DNA of 64,000 bases from Candidatus Bathyarchaeota archaeon A05DMB-2 (GCA_018475625.1 JAAKEZ010000002.1:62001-126000), one strand, 5' to 3'. Positions 42,885-53,508 are shown, counted from the first letter of the stretch. A program made the numbers and translations. Notes: a model not told the origin generated them from the sequence alone.

Positions 42885-44921
42885 CTAAGTCTTCTTGAGG
42901 TAGCCTTCTTTAGGTTCGTAAATCGTGCCTTCACGCAGCAACTGCCCCAGCATGCGTTCGGTTTCAGCTCTTGGAATCTTATGTTTCGACTCTAATTCGC
43001 TCATAAGCGCCGATTTCTCAACTAAGCTTGTCACCTTTTCCATATCAATCAGCACCGAAAGAATAATCTGCAGCCTGTCCCGCATGCTCTTAGGCTTCCC
43101 AGTCATTATTATGTCAATGTCCATCTTGAACGAGGATAGGTCGATTCCAACCTCCTCAAGAGACCTTTTCATTATTGCAATGGCTGCTTCCGCGTCTTCA
43201 CCAGACACCTCCTTCCGCAATGCCACTCGCGCTCTCGCCTCAGCAATACGTACAAGCGACTCAAGCTGACGCGCGGTTATCGCCACGGGTGACCCCTCTG
43301 TCTCGCTTGCCGCACGCATTGCCAGATAGAAATCGCTAAGGCGATTCAGCGCTTCATTGCTTAATACAGGTTTGATTCCCTTCGCGTAGCTGATGTACTT
43401 GCGCACAAGCTCCGGGTCAATCTGCGCCTCCACAGGACTTGCGCCTCTTCTGTGAATTTCAAGGATATGCCGAGACATCTTCCCATCCGCCTCCCTGTCA
43501 GGCACGTCGCGTAGCACAAAAATCAGGTCGAACCTAGACAGAATCGTCACTGGAAGCGAAATGTTCTCCGCCACCGTTCGGTGCGGCTCATACCTGCCCA
43601 AAGATGGGTTTGCAGCCGCAAGAATGGCGGTTCGAGCGTTCAACGTGGCAACGATGCCTCCCTTGGCGACCGAAACCGTGTGCTGCTCCATAGCTTCGTG
43701 AATGGCAACGCGGTCTTCAGGACGCATCTTATCCATCTCGTCGATGCAGGCTATTCCTTTGTCGGCTAGCACAAGTGCGCCTGCTTCCAGACTCATGGAG
43801 CCGCCTTTTTCTCTAATGACGGCAGCGGTTAAGCCGGCGGCGGTGGTTCCGCGTCCTGATGTGTACAAGCCACGTGGCGCTATCCTCGCAACGTACTGCA
43901 GCAGCTGCGATTTGGCTGTGCCCGGGTCGCCTATCAGAAGCGCGTTCATCTCGCCTCTCACCGTTATGTCTGGTAGGGCTTTTGACACTCCGCCAAAGAG
44001 AAGGTACATGATGGCTTCTTTGATGTGTTCGTAGCCGTAGATTGAGGGCGCTATCGAATTCATTATTTTCCTGTGCACCCACGGGTCTTTTGCGAGTTCA
44101 AGGATTTTCTGTTCCTCTTCAGGAGACGGCGGCGAAGTCTCAGGTTCTTTGCCTAAAACCTCAAGGGAATTGGCATCCACATGCAGTATGAAAGTGCGGA
44201 GCTTGCCGATTCCAGGGCGGGAGGGCGCGAAAGCGCGGACGATTCCAACTAGCGAAACGTGGTCGCCTGGTCTAGCTAAGTCAACTATCTCGCTCCCCAC
44301 AAGCTTAACGTTCAACGTGCGGGGAAGCTGACCAGGCGGCAAATCCTCGGGTCTCTCCTGTAGGCGCAGGTCCTGCGAATCTATAAACGTGGATTCCTCT
44401 TGAACGAACTCGAATGGTCCCTTTTGCCTACATGAAGGGTCACTGCATTCGAACGGCGCTCTCAGAAACGGACCTGACTGCTCTACCTGCGTCTGCGTTC
44501 CGCAGCGTTTACATTTGAAGGAAGCTTTCATAACCATCGGGCGCACTGGTGTGGCTCGCACCACGATGCCTTCAACCATGACGAGTTTTCCCAACTGCTT
44601 TGAGCCGAGTTTTCTCAGCTGCTCTTTCCCCAAAAGCTGCACGATGCGAACGGTTACTTTTTCTATTTTCTCCGCGTATTCCGCGTCTTGAATTCCGAGT
44701 TGAGCATACGCCGCGTTGCTTGCGTACTGCAAATAGTCATCAGGCTTCTCGAGGAGTCTCTCGGCGAGCCTCTGGTCGAACCCGAAAAGGTCCATGAAGT
44801 CCACTGTGACTGATTCTCTTCCTGCTATTGCCATCTGCGAGATTCTCTGGCGGTACTTCTCTCTCTTGAAAAATTCCAGAAATCGTTCCTGCGGATCTAT
44901 GGTTTGCAGCTCTTTAGCCAT
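42885..44921 (-). CDS. mcm: Replicative minichromosome maintenance helicase MCM
   Basis: The 678-residue AAA+ ring helicase unwinds DNA at the fork. The N-terminal domain has the zinc site CKRCGTQ with CSDPSC. The AAA+ domain has Walker A GDPGTAKSQLLQ, Walker B-like ACIDEMDKM and the arginine-finger ILSRFDLIF. A C-terminal winged helix (about 600-678) completes the archaeal plan. The adjacent upstream GINS gene (5 bases away) is the usual archaeal partner and gives two parts of the CMG helicase one transcript. Confidence 0.96.
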   Translation of the reverse strand: MAKELQTIDPQERFLEFFKREKYRQRISQMAIAGRESVTVDFMDLFGFDQRLAERLLEKPDDYLQYASNAAYAQLGIQDAEYAEKIEKVTVRIVQLLGKEQLRKLGSKQLGKLVMVEGIVVRATPVRPMVMKASFKCKRCGTQTQVEQSGPFLRAPFECSDPSCRQKGPFEFVQEESTFIDSQDLRLQERPEDLPPGQLPRTLNVKLVGSEIVDLARPGDHVSLVGIVRAFAPSRPGIGKLRTFILHVDANSLEVLGKEPETSPPSPEEEQKILELAKDPWVHRKIMNSIAPSIYGYEHIKEAIMYLLFGGVSKALPDITVRGEMNALLIGDPGTAKSQLLQYVARIAPRGLYTSGRGTTAAGLTAAVIREKGGSMSLEAGALVLADKGIACIDEMDKMRPEDRVAIHEAMEQHTVSVAKGGIVATLNARTAILAAANPSLGRYEPHRTVAENISLPVTILSRFDLIFVLRDVPDREADGKMSRHILEIHRRGASPVEAQIDPELVRKYISYAKGIKPVLSNEALNRLSDFYLAMRAASETEGSPVAITARQLESLVRIAEARARVALRKEVSGEDAEAAIAIMKRSLEEVGIDLSSFKMDIDIIMTGKPKSMRDRLQIILSVLIDMEKVTSLVEKSALMSELESKHKIPRAETERMLGQLLREGTIYEPKEGYLKKT

Positions 44922-44926
44922 TCAGT

Positions 44927-45490
44927 TCACGTTTCCCCTTCATGTTCAAGTATGTGGGCTTTCCATTCGCTGATTATCTTGCCGAGTTGCTGGTAAATGA
45001 ATTTCTCCTCGCTTGTAAGCTTTTTCAGAACCTGATCGGTTTGTGCGGGACCTGCGGATAACGCAACTATTTTTTTCAGCCTTGAATCCACAATGTCCCA
45101 TGCCAAATGCTTCGCCTTCTCATATTCCTGCACTTTCTCAGGTTGCTTTGCTATTTCCTCCTTCATGCTTGCGAGGTACCGGCGGAGTTTAGGATAAAAA
45201 TCCTCGGGGAGTTCAGATATCTGTCCTGCGATTTGGACGCGTTCTTTCCAAATGACCTTGTAAAGCTTAGCGGCGTCTAGACTGTCTTCTTCACGGAAAT
45301 GGGCGATTCCCTGCTCCGCGAACATTTGCGCAATCCAAAAGTAAAGCTCATATTCATTACCCTCCTCGAAAGGACCAACTGTTAACCCGGCAAGCTTGAT
45401 TTCCGGATAGTTCCTGTTGGCGATAACTTTCACGAGTGAGTTTTCGAAGCAAAAATCCAAATTCTTATTGTTTAACTCCATCCAACCCAT
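44927..45490 (-). CDS. GINS complex subunit (Gins23-like)
   Basis: The 187-residue protein has a beta-rich N-terminal domain (about 1-60; VKVIANRNYPEIKLAGLTVGPFEEG) followed by a helical domain (about 65-180; VIWKERVQIAG, ELPEDFYPKLRRYLASM). This B-then-A order is that of archaeal Gins23, and linkage to mcm supports it. GINS joins MCM and a Cdc45/RecJ-like protein in the replication fork. Some features of the helical part resemble Gins51, so subunit identity is less certain than family. Confidence 0.8.
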   Translation of the reverse strand: MGWMELNNKNLDFCFENSLVKVIANRNYPEIKLAGLTVGPFEEGNEYELYFWIAQMFAEQGIAHFREEDSLDAAKLYKVIWKERVQIAGQISELPEDFYPKLRRYLASMKEEIAKQPEKVQEYEKAKHLAWDIVDSRLKKIVALSAGPAQTDQVLKKLTSEEKFIYQQLGKIISEWKAHILEHEGET

Positions 45491-45647
45491 TTCCCCGCTG
45501 ACTCTTCCTTACTCTTTATGCGGTGAAACAGGATATAAGAGGAACAGTTTAAAGATTTAGATTAGTCAATTCGAGAATTTAGGGAAACCAAACCTACAGC
45601 ACCTGTGCATTTTTAGCAATGCAAGAAAGGGCTTGTCCCCGTTTTTG

Positions 45648-46898
45648 TTAAGGCCAGAGTCCTCGTGTCCGTATAGCATTGGCGACTCTTCCCACTCCAA
45701 GCATCAAAGCAGCGGTTCGCATGTCGCTCTCTTCCTCCTGTGACAGCTTATATACGTCGTCGAAGGCTTGAGTCATCTTGCTCTCAAGCTTCCGGTTCAC
45801 TTCCTCCAGCGACCAGTGCTCCCTCGTCAAGTTTTGAACCCACTCGAAATAGCTGACGGTGACCCCTCCAGAGTTGGCGAGAATGTCAGGGATAAGACAT
45901 GTTCCCTTCTCGAAGAGAATCCTGTCAGCCTCAGGTGTCGTGGGTCCGTTAGCGGCTTCAGCAATCATGCGTGCTTTGATCTTGTTCGCGTTCTTTCTTT
46001 TTATTTGGTTTCCTAACGCCGCAGGGATGAGTATGTCGCATTCTGCTTCTAAGAGCTCTTCGTTAGTGATATTGGTGCAGCCCTTGAAGTTTTGAACTGA
46101 GCCTGTTTTCTCCTTGTGCGCCAACACTCGGGCGGGATCAAGCCCCTCTGCACAGTAGATTCCTCCCGTGGAGTCGCTTACAGCGACAACCCTGCAGCCT
46201 ATGTCATGGATTGCTTGGGCTGCGTGGTATCCGACGTTACCGAATCCCTGTATGGCTACCGTGGCGTTTTTAAGCCTCAAGCCTGTGACTTCGGCTGCCT
46301 TTTTTATGCAGTGCACCACGCCTCTGCCGGTCGCTTCGGTTCTTCCTTCTGACCCGCCGATTTCAACTGGTTTTCCCGTGACAGATTCAGGGATGCTGTA
46401 GCCCTTGAGCTGGCTATAGGTATCCATTATCCAAGCCATAGTCTGCGCGTCAGTGTACATGTCAGGCGCTGGGATGTCCCGATGCGGTCCAAGGTAATCC
46501 GCGATGAGGCTCACGTAGCGACGCGTTAGCCTTTCCAGTTCGCCAAGACTCATTTTCTTGGTGTCGCAGCACACCCCGCCTTTTGCGCCGCCATAAGGGA
46601 TATCTGCTACTGCGCATTTCCACGTCATGAGCATAGCAAGCGCGGTTACTTCCTCGACTGTGATGTTCGGGTAGTAGCGGATTCCGCCCTTGAACGGTCC
46701 TTTCACGTCCCAGTGCTGAACTCGGATGCCTTTAAATACCCCAACCGTGCAGTCGTCCATCCTTATGTCGATGGAGACCATGATGGACCTTTTCGGCTGG
46801 CTGAGAATTTTGTGAATTCCATCGTCAAGACGCAACTTTTTAGCTGCAAGGTCAAGTTGTTCTAACGCAACTGTTAAGGGCGCGTGTTCATTCGCCAT
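45648..46898 (-). CDS. gdhA: Glutamate dehydrogenase
   Basis: The 416-residue enzyme interconverts glutamate and 2-oxoglutarate plus ammonia. Visible are the substrate-binding PYGGAKGGV with its Lys, PAPDMYTDAQTMAWI and the Rossmann motif VAIQGFGNVGYHAA. The length is that of the small hexameric archaeal type. ATG 46898 has a TTTTAT-like promoter upstream. It appears monocistronic and unrelated to the glycan genes around it. Confidence 0.95.
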   Translation of the reverse strand: MANEHAPLTVALEQLDLAAKKLRLDDGIHKILSQPKRSIMVSIDIRMDDCTVGVFKGIRVQHWDVKGPFKGGIRYYPNITVEEVTALAMLMTWKCAVADIPYGGAKGGVCCDTKKMSLGELERLTRRYVSLIADYLGPHRDIPAPDMYTDAQTMAWIMDTYSQLKGYSIPESVTGKPVEIGGSEGRTEATGRGVVHCIKKAAEVTGLRLKNATVAIQGFGNVGYHAAQAIHDIGCRVVAVSDSTGGIYCAEGLDPARVLAHKEKTGSVQNFKGCTNITNEELLEAECDILIPAALGNQIKRKNANKIKARMIAEAANGPTTPEADRILFEKGTCLIPDILANSGGVTVSYFEWVQNLTREHWSLEEVNRKLESKMTQAFDDVYKLSQEEESDMRTAALMLGVGRVANAIRTRGLWP

Positions 46899-46945
46899 AA
46901 AACATCACTACACGATAGTGTCGCTCAGCTATTAAAAATTGCTTT

Positions 46946-47902
46946 CTATTTAACGCCTTTGACGCTTTGGTACCAGTCAATTGTTTTCTTCAAGCCGTTT
47001 CTGAAGTCAGTTTTTGCTTCAAACCCGAATTCACGCTTGGCTTTACTGGTGTCAAGGCGTCTTCGGGGTTGCCCGTCAGGCTTTGAAGTGTCCCATGTTA
47101 TTTTTCCTTTGTAACCCGAAAGCTCGGCTATCAGGTCTACAAGTTCGCGTATGGTAATTTCTTGACCTACGCCTATATTCACAGGTTCCGATTTGTTGTA
47201 TCTCTCGGTTGCCAGAAGAATAGCTTCCGCGGCGTCTTCCACGTACAAGAATTCTCGTGATGCTTTTCCAGTTCCCCAGACCACAACCTCGTTTCTTCCT
47301 TCGCGTTTCGCGTCTACAAATTTCTTTATTAGCGCTGGTATCACGTGCGACTGTTCAGGGTTAAAATTGTCTCGCGGCCCGTACAGGTTTACTTGCAATA
47401 GATAAATTGAATTGAAACCGTACTGGGCTTTGTAAGCTTGAGCTTGAACCAGAAGCGCTTTTTTGGCGATGCCATAAGGTGCATTTGTTTCCTCCGGATA
47501 GCCGTTCCATAAATCCTCCTCTTTGAAAGGAACCGGCGTAAATTTAGGATAAGAGCATACAGTTCCCACAGTAACAAATTTCTCCACTCCCTCCTGTCTG
47601 GCGGCTTCCATCAGCTGAATACCCATGATGGCGTTGTCATAGAATAGTTCCGCGGGATATTTCTGGTTGAAACCTATCCCGCCAACTTTCGCCGCGAGAT
47701 GAATAACTATATCCATGTCCTTAACAGCTGCAACGCAACTCTCCCATTTCCTCAGGTCAGATTCTTTGCTTCTTGGGACTCTAATATTCTCGGGATTAAC
47801 TTTTTTTTCTTTTGTTAATTTTTCGGTTATGAATGAACCTAAGAAGCCAGCGCCGCCTGTAACGAGTACCTTCTTGTTTTCCCAAAAACTCACCTTAATC
47901 AA
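46946..47902 (-). CDS. fcl: GDP-L-fucose synthase
   Basis: The 318-residue short-chain dehydrogenase/epimerase makes GDP-L-fucose from the product of GDP-mannose 4,6-dehydratase. It has [11 protein letters not shown] for NADP, the Ser/Tyr/Lys site in [15 protein letters not shown], and the C-terminal [17 protein letters not shown] block typical of the family. Its start overlaps the gmd gene by 8 bases. The pair makes fucose (or a close relative) for surface glycans. Confidence 0.92.
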   Translation of the reverse strand: MIKVSFWENKKVLVTGGAGFLGSFITEKLTKEKKVNPENIRVPRSKESDLRKWESCVAAVKDMDIVIHLAAKVGGIGFNQKYPAELFYDNAIMGIQLMEAARQEGVEKFVTVGTVCSYPKFTPVPFKEEDLWNGYPEETNAPYGIAKKALLVQAQAYKAQYGFNSIYLLQVNLYGPRDNFNPEQSHVIPALIKKFVDAKREGRNEVVVWGTGKASREFLYVEDAAEAILLATERYNKSEPVNIGVGQEITIRELVDLIAELSGYKGKITWDTSKPDGQPRRRLDTSKAKREFGFEAKTDFRNGLKKTIDWYQSVKGVK

Positions 47903-48989
47903 CGCTCCACCAGCGCTTTGGAAACTTTCGCTTCAAAATTTCATATCCTTCGCCGACGGGTTCAAGCCCAATCCTATGCAGGTCAGCATCCACCATTATC
48001 TTAACCAAATCCTTGAAACAGATTTTCGGGTACCAATGCAGCGCCTTCTCGGCTTTTCTTGAATCAGCGATTAATTCTCCGGTCTCGGTGGGTCTGAAAT
48101 ATCTCGGGTCAATCTTGATGTACTTTTCGGGATTTAAGCCGGCATACGAAAAGGCGTGGTCAACAAAATCTTTTACGGAGTGGCTTTCTCCTGTGCCGAT
48201 GACGAAATCTTGGGGTTTCTCCTGTTGAAGCATGTTCCACATTGCTTCCACGTATTCAGGCGCGTACCCCCAGTCCCTTTTCGCGTTGAGGTTGCCTAAA
48301 TATAGAACTTTCTGAGTCCCTGCTAAGATGTTGGCTATTGCCCGCGTTATCTTTCTGGTGACGAAGGTTTCTCCTCTTCTGGGCGATTCATGATTGAAGA
48401 GAACCCCGTTGCACGCAAACAGATTGTAGGCGTCTCTGTAATTCACAGTCATCCAATACGAGTAAACCTTGGCAATCGCGTATGGGCTTCGAGGCCTGAA
48501 CGGGGTTTCCTCGTTCTGTGGAGGAGGCGACTCTCCGAACATTTCGCTGCTTGACGCTTGATAAAATTTGATGTTGTTTCCGCTGCGTTTTATGGCCTCC
48601 AAAATCCTTGTTACGCCCAGAGCTGTAATGTTCCCAGTGTACTCTGGGATGTCAAAGCTCACTCGAACATGGCTCTGAGCGCCCAGATGGTAAACCTCGT
48701 CTGGCTTGACATTGTAAATTATGTTTGAAATTTGCTCTGAGTCAGATAAGTCCCCGTAATGAAGGAAGAATTTTGCTTCTGGAGTGTGGGGGTCCACGTA
48801 TATGTGGTCTATTCTTGAAGTATTAAACGTGCTGGCTCTGCGAATAATCCCGTGCACTTCATACCCTTTCGACAATAGAAGTTCCGCTAAATATGAGCCG
48901 TCTTGTCCTGTAATTCCAGTGATAAAGGCTTTTTTAACCAATACTCTCGCCAGGGTTGCCTTTCTTGTTTTATGTACTTTTTCATTCAT
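47895..48989 (-). CDS. gmd: GDP-mannose 4,6-dehydratase
   Basis: The 364-residue protein converts GDP-mannose to the 4-keto-6-deoxy sugar. Motifs are [15 protein letters not shown], the [11 protein letters not shown] block, and [15 protein letters not shown] with catalytic Tyr and Lys. The initiating ATG at 48989 adds about 18 basic residues before VKKAFITG, longer than most homologs, so a start at the GTG just before VKKAFITG is possible. It is coupled with fcl. Confidence 0.92.
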   Translation of the reverse strand: MNEKVHKTRKATLARVLVKKAFITGITGQDGSYLAELLLSKGYEVHGIIRRASTFNTSRIDHIYVDPHTPEAKFFLHYGDLSDSEQISNIIYNVKPDEVYHLGAQSHVRVSFDIPEYTGNITALGVTRILEAIKRSGNNIKFYQASSSEMFGESPPPQNEETPFRPRSPYAIAKVYSYWMTVNYRDAYNLFACNGVLFNHESPRRGETFVTRKITRAIANILAGTQKVLYLGNLNAKRDWGYAPEYVEAMWNMLQQEKPQDFVIGTGESHSVKDFVDHAFSYAGLNPEKYIKIDPRYFRPTETGELIADSRKAEKALHWYPKICFKDLVKIMVDADLHRIGLEPVGEGYEILKRKFPKRWWSVD

Positions 48990-49030
48990 TTAACTCTTTC
49001 ACAGAATTATGGTGGAACAAGGAAGCTTGA

Positions 49031-50242
49031 TTACACTGCAGTAGCCTCATCAAATATTGTCTTTAGTTTCGCATTTCTTTTTGTTAGGGAAAATTCTCCA
49101 CGGTCTGTTTCTTCTCTCGCCTCTCGCCCAATTCTCCGCCTCAACGATGCATCTTCAATCAGAAGCGAAGTCTTCTCCACGATGCGCTTCACAATCCAAG
49201 GTCTAAACTGACGAATTCTCGGCAACAGCGTGTTATCTTGGTGATTCGCGGCGCCATTCCAAGTGTAGTAGTTCACGTTTGGCGGCGGTTTTATGAGAAC
49301 TCCAGTTTTCATGTCTTTAAGTGCTTCCGAAACATCGTAAACGTCAATGGCGATTACTGGTAGCTCGTAACTCATAGCTTCTAGTATTGCCATGCCCAAG
49401 TTTAGATGCGAGGGAAACAACAAAATGTCTGAAGAAACGTAAAGGCTCGCGAGGTCTTCTTCACTTAACGGATTATCGATTATGATTATGCCGGCTTTGT
49501 CGCCGTATTTCTCTTTTATTTCAGGCGGCACCCACGAACGCAAGACCAACTCTAAACCATCATATTTCTTGCTCAACTCAACAAACGCTTCTGCAGCCTC
49601 GAAGCCTCCTTTCCATTCAAAGTTCAGATAGTTGAGTCGATTAGTGCTTCCGACAAAAAGAAAACGCAGTTTTTCTTTGTCTGTTTTTTTGATGAAGTTT
49701 TTTGCTGCCACTCCTAAGTGTACGACTTCGATTTTTTCTCTAAAGGAACCGCAGTCCATGCTGCGTAGCAGAGTCCTCTTGGACCATTCGCTCCATGGCA
49801 TAATCTTCTTGCAATATCTTGAGCGGAGAGCTTTTTGGATAAATCTCCTAGCGAGCCTTATGTCTCCGTAATCCACCAATGCATCAGCATACTCAAAATC
49901 AGCCACCCAAGGCATCTCAGCGAACAGCAACTGTTGAGAAGAAAACACCAAATCTATTTTCCTTCCCGCAGGTAGGCGTGGACGCTGCGTTTCTTTAAGA
50001 CCCATATAGAATAAAGTCCTTGCTTCACGCCACAAACGGTCATAAGTAACTCCTCGAAGTTTACGATTCAAATCATAAAAAAGTTGCTGCTTCTTGCTGA
50101 ACGGCGTTAGTTGCTTCATTCCTGTGTTTTCAGCGTTCCGCGTGAAGATGCGGTACCCATCAGGCGGGAACCTAAGCAATTCTCTATATAGAGAATGAGG
50201 CAATCCACCTTCGGATCGCCCTTTAAGGAACACATACTTCAT
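49031..50242 (-). CDS. Glycosyltransferase, GT4-type
   Basis: The 403-residue GT-B protein has a C-terminal Rossmann half with LRFLFVGSTNRLNY and the E-x7-E-like LFPSHLNLGMAILEAMSYELPVI motif that contacts the donor nucleotide. It transfers a sugar from an activated donor to a glycan chain. A TATA box at 50264-50272 is on this strand, with GGAG before the ATG. It starts the minus-strand glycan group 46946-50242. Confidence 0.85.
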   Translation of the reverse strand: MKYVFLKGRSEGGLPHSLYRELLRFPPDGYRIFTRNAENTGMKQLTPFSKKQQLFYDLNRKLRGVTYDRLWREARTLFYMGLKETQRPRLPAGRKIDLVFSSQQLLFAEMPWVADFEYADALVDYGDIRLARRFIQKALRSRYCKKIMPWSEWSKRTLLRSMDCGSFREKIEVVHLGVAAKNFIKKTDKEKLRFLFVGSTNRLNYLNFEWKGGFEAAEAFVELSKKYDGLELVLRSWVPPEIKEKYGDKAGIIIIDNPLSEEDLASLYVSSDILLFPSHLNLGMAILEAMSYELPVIAIDVYDVSEALKDMKTGVLIKPPPNVNYYTWNGAANHQDNTLLPRIRQFRPWIVKRIVEKTSLLIEDASLRRRIGREAREETDRGEFSLTKRNAKLKTIFDEATAV

Positions 50243-50263
50243 TAATGGAACTTCTCCGTACCG

Positions 50264-50272
50264 TATATAAAA
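50264..50272 (-). promoter_or_regulatory. TATA box of the glycan operon 46946-50242
   Basis: TTTTATATA on the minus strand is centred about 26 bases before the ATG at 50242. It is divergent from the box at 50367. Confidence 0.55.
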
Positions 50273-50366
50273 CAGTTCGTCTTCTTTTAAAGCGGTCGGT
50301 TAAAAGCAAGCCGCACATCAGCGCATTGTTCAGATCAAAGGCATCGAGTGGAATTTAGCGAAATAA

Positions 50367-50374
50367 TTATATAA
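50367..50374 (+). promoter_or_regulatory. TATA box of the DUF268 gene
   Basis: TTATATAA lies about 38 bases before the TTG at 50409. Confidence 0.5.
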
Positions 50375-50408
50375 CAACGGCAATAGGTATCATTTCTTAC
50401 AGACGGGG

Positions 50409-51182
50409 TTGGTTTTGGGAAGACGTACCCGAATACGGAATAGGGCTCTGTTCAGATGGATAACGCCCTTTTTTAATCCTGTGCAGTTGATTCACACTTT
50501 TCCAAGGTACATCAGTTTTCTTGAAGATTTAAAGCGGTATTCAAGATTGAAAGGCGCAGAGCATATAAGATTCGCTGATACTTATCCTTGCATCAATGAT
50601 AAGACACCAAGCACCGTTTTCGACGCACACTATTTCTATCAAGATATTTGGGCTTTCAAAAAAATTTACCGATCTAAAGTCAAGCAGCATGTTGATGTTG
50701 GTTCCAGAGTCGACTTGATTGGTTTTTTAACAGCCATAACTGAAGTTACCTTCATTGATATCCGACCGTTGTTGGCAACGCTGGAAAACTTTCATTCAAA
50801 GAAAGGCAACATTCTCTCAATGCCTTTTAGGGACAATTCTATCTTGTCTCTTTCTTGTTTGCATGTGGCTGAGCATGTAGGTTTAGGTAGGTACGGCGAT
50901 TCCCTCGACCCGCTTGGAACAAAAAAGGCATGCAAAGAACTTGCGAGAATACTCGCAAAAGGTGGTTCAATGTATTTCTCTTTGCCTGTAGGAAGACCAA
51001 GGCTGTGTTTCAATGCCCATAGAATTCATTCGCCACAGCAAATAATCAAGTACTTCGCCAATCTCGAACTTGTCGAGTTTTCAGGCATAGATGACGAAGG
51101 CAATTTTAAAAACAACATTCACCCTTCTGCTTTGGAAAATTCTGATTATGCTTGTGGGCTCTTTCATTTTACGAAACGGTAA
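50409..51182 (+). CDS. DUF268 family protein, methyltransferase-like
   Basis: The 257-residue protein starts at TTG 50409. The stretch HVDVGSRVDLIGFLTAITEVTFID resembles a SAM-binding strand-loop, followed by SLSCLHVAEHVGLGRYGDSLDP and LAKGGSMYFSLPVGRP, hallmarks of DUF268. These proteins sit in sugar-polymer loci and are thought to methylate glycans, but no activity is established. The single plus-strand gene interrupts minus-strand glycosyltransferase genes. Confidence 0.82.
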   Translation: MVLGRRTRIRNRALFRWITPFFNPVQLIHTFPRYISFLEDLKRYSRLKGAEHIRFADTYPCINDKTPSTVFDAHYFYQDIWAFKKIYRSKVKQHVDVGSRVDLIGFLTAITEVTFIDIRPLLATLENFHSKKGNILSMPFRDNSILSLSCLHVAEHVGLGRYGDSLDPLGTKKACKELARILAKGGSMYFSLPVGRPRLCFNAHRIHSPQQIIKYFANLELVEFSGIDDEGNFKNNIHPSALENSDYACGLFHFTKR

Positions 51183-51208
51183 TTGCGAACAGTGAAGACA
51201 CCCAATCT

Positions 51209-52339
51209 TCATTCAACCCGAATATCGGCAAGCAGGTTCAAGAATCTCAGCATATCTCGACTTTTTTCATAATCCTTTTCCGAGACGGAGACGGTGCCGA
51301 AACCGCTGGCTGCTTCGCCAAGGATTTGGTCATAAATCGCTGGCAATCTCTGCATCATGTTGTAGAAAACACGCGCGTCCTTTCCAAGGAAGGGTGCTTC
51401 TTCCTCGAAACGCAGTTTTATCGTTCGTTTTGAGGGAAAATTCGAATAAAAGCCCATTAAGCCGTTAAAATAAGTGTTCTGCGGGACCTTTAGATAATAA
51501 CTGTTTATAACGTATTGGACCATTTTCCGCAGATTCTCTGGCGGACATGATCCAAACTTGTAAACTGGCTTTATCCGCGTCTTAAAAATCCTAACCAGCA
51601 ACCGTTGGATGCTGAGTAAAGGTGGGTTTATTCTTTGTCCAATCTCCAGCACCGTCCTTAAGCATCCATTCACCGTTTCAAATTTTCCCACGTCTGACCG
51701 CAGGTAATTTTCACCGTAAACCCTGTACATGTACCACGGCTCAACTTTTTTCAGTCTTAACGTGCTTACTCCATTTTCGTCGAATCTCAGCCAGTAGGGC
51801 ATATTCCAAGTTATGTAGCTTGAAAACACGTTTCTGAATGCCTCACGTTTCACGAAGAAGAAGTCAGGAATCATGTTTGACCCTGCTCTCAAAAATAGAG
51901 TTGCTAGCGAGGAATCATCAAGGCTCTTAACAGTATTTACTTTCCCGTTGACAGCGCCTTCTCTATTCATTGTCAGCAGGTCGGAGAAAACGCCATCACA
52001 ATCAGTCTGTTCTAAAGCAAGAATGTTTCTTTCAAACGCTTTGGCATCTGACAACATGTCATCCGAATGTAGCATAGTGACGTAGCGCCCCCTGATAAAA
52101 TCGGCGCCGTAGGCTAGCGCGTTCAGCTGTCCGCTATGAGGCTCGCGCAAATACCTGATTCTGTCGTCGTTTTCAGCGATTTCCTTGACGATTTCTGGCG
52201 TGTTGTCTGTGGAGCCGTCAATCACGATTAGTTCAAAGTTCCTCCGGGTTTGATTCCGCAAGCTTTCTATCGCCGCAGCTATGAACTCGGAATCATTGTA
52301 AGTAGGCATCAGCACCGTGACTTCGGGGTTTTCAACCAA
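51209..52339 (-). CDS. Glycosyltransferase, GT2 family
   Basis: The 376-residue protein has a GT-A domain: VTVLMPTYNDSEFIAAAIESL at the N-terminus, FELIVIDGSTDNT and the metal-binding DDML in HSDDMLSD. The C-terminal 180 residues are helical with no membrane segment. It lies 6 bases downstream of the GT4 gene 52346-53503, so it belongs to a three-gene transferase operon. Confidence 0.88.
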   Translation of the reverse strand: MVENPEVTVLMPTYNDSEFIAAAIESLRNQTRRNFELIVIDGSTDNTPEIVKEIAENDDRIRYLREPHSGQLNALAYGADFIRGRYVTMLHSDDMLSDAKAFERNILALEQTDCDGVFSDLLTMNREGAVNGKVNTVKSLDDSSLATLFLRAGSNMIPDFFFVKREAFRNVFSSYITWNMPYWLRFDENGVSTLRLKKVEPWYMYRVYGENYLRSDVGKFETVNGCLRTVLEIGQRINPPLLSIQRLLVRIFKTRIKPVYKFGSCPPENLRKMVQYVINSYYLKVPQNTYFNGLMGFYSNFPSKRTIKLRFEEEAPFLGKDARVFYNMMQRLPAIYDQILGEAASGFGTVSVSEKDYEKSRDMLRFLNLLADIRVE

Positions 52340-52345
52340 CTTGCA

Positions 52346-53503
52346 TTACTTCTCCAACACTTCGTGGTATATGTTCAAGACTTTTTGAGCGTGGGCTAGA
52401 TAAGAGTGATTTTGCAGCACGTATTCCCTCGCGTTTCGTGATAACTCGCTCATTAACACTGAGTTGTTCATTATGGCGCTGATGGTCCTAGCTATTTCCT
52501 CAGGATCTTTTTCCTTTATGAGTATGCCGTTTTTCATGTGCTGGATAATTTCCCGCATACCGCCGATTTCAGAGCAGATGACTGCTTTGCCGCAGGACAT
52601 TCCCTCAAGCATCGCAAGTGATGTCGCTTCTTGGATGCCGTGAGTTGTTGCCGAAGGTATCAGAACAGAATCAGCCATCATGTAATAGGAAGCAACTTCG
52701 TCGTGAGGGACAGCACCGACGAGTTTGATTCTTTGGTCTGCAGCTGCTTCCACAAGTATTTTTTGCCGTTCAGGGCCGTCGCCAGCTATTATAAGCCTCA
52801 CGTTTTCACCTGCCACATGCTTCATGGCGCGGACGGCGTAGATTACGCCGTTTTTTTCTACGAGTCTTCTAGGCACAAGGACGATGAAGTTGTCTCGGCT
52901 GAACCCTGCATTCGCCTTGATTGCGCTCTGCTCTTCTTTCGTAACGGGTCTGAAAGTGTCAGTGTCAACAGAATTGTATAGGACGGTGACTCTTGTGGAG
53001 GGGTACTTGAATTCTTTTAGCACATAGTCTTTGAGGCGTTGGTCAACAGTTATTATGCGCTCAGCATTCTTCATACCCTTCGTCTCCGTCTCGAACAGGA
53101 AAGGGTAAACTTCATCGCGTTCTCTCTCATTCTTTATGAACTCCACGTTTTCTCTTGCGAAGTAGCCGTGCAGCGTGAGCACCTTTTTCTGAGGCGCCTT
53201 GGCAGTAGCCAGCATCGATAATACGTCGTGAGCGTGGATTATGTCGATGCCGCCGTGGCGAGGGAGATGCGCTACCAAGTAGTTTATTTTCGTGTCAATT
53301 TTGCGTTTAAATTGTTGTTTTTCGGAGAAGGGAAGCATCACGCCTTTCTTAGCTAACTCCATGATGCCGCTCGATTTATAGTAAAGCGTGGCGACTTCCA
53401 CGTTCAGCTTTTTCAATCCTCTCTCCAAAAGCAGCAGGTGAATGTGCTTTCCTCCGATTCGCGTGGTGTACGGGTTGTCCGTGGATGTCAGAAGCACTTT
53501 CAT
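52346..53503 (-). CDS. Glycosyltransferase, GT4 family
   Basis: The protein has 385 residues from the ATG at 53503, chosen because GGTGA precedes it and MKVLLTSTDNPYTTRIGGKH is a proper GT4 N-terminus. An in-frame ATG at 53602 would extend into the previous gene. The donor half has IVLVPRRLVEKNGVIYAVRA and the E-x7-E motif in IQEATSLAMLEGMSCGKAVI. The start lies 5 bases past the stop of the preceding gene. Confidence 0.88.
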   Translation of the reverse strand: MKVLLTSTDNPYTTRIGGKHIHLLLLERGLKKLNVEVATLYYKSSGIMELAKKGVMLPFSEKQQFKRKIDTKINYLVAHLPRHGGIDIIHAHDVLSMLATAKAPQKKVLTLHGYFARENVEFIKNERERDEVYPFLFETETKGMKNAERIITVDQRLKDYVLKEFKYPSTRVTVLYNSVDTDTFRPVTKEEQSAIKANAGFSRDNFIVLVPRRLVEKNGVIYAVRAMKHVAGENVRLIIAGDGPERQKILVEAAADQRIKLVGAVPHDEVASYYMMADSVLIPSATTHGIQEATSLAMLEGMSCGKAVICSEIGGMREIIQHMKNGILIKEKDPEEIARTISAIMNNSVLMSELSRNAREYVLQNHSYLAHAQKVLNIYHEVLEK

Positions 53504-53508
53504 TTCGC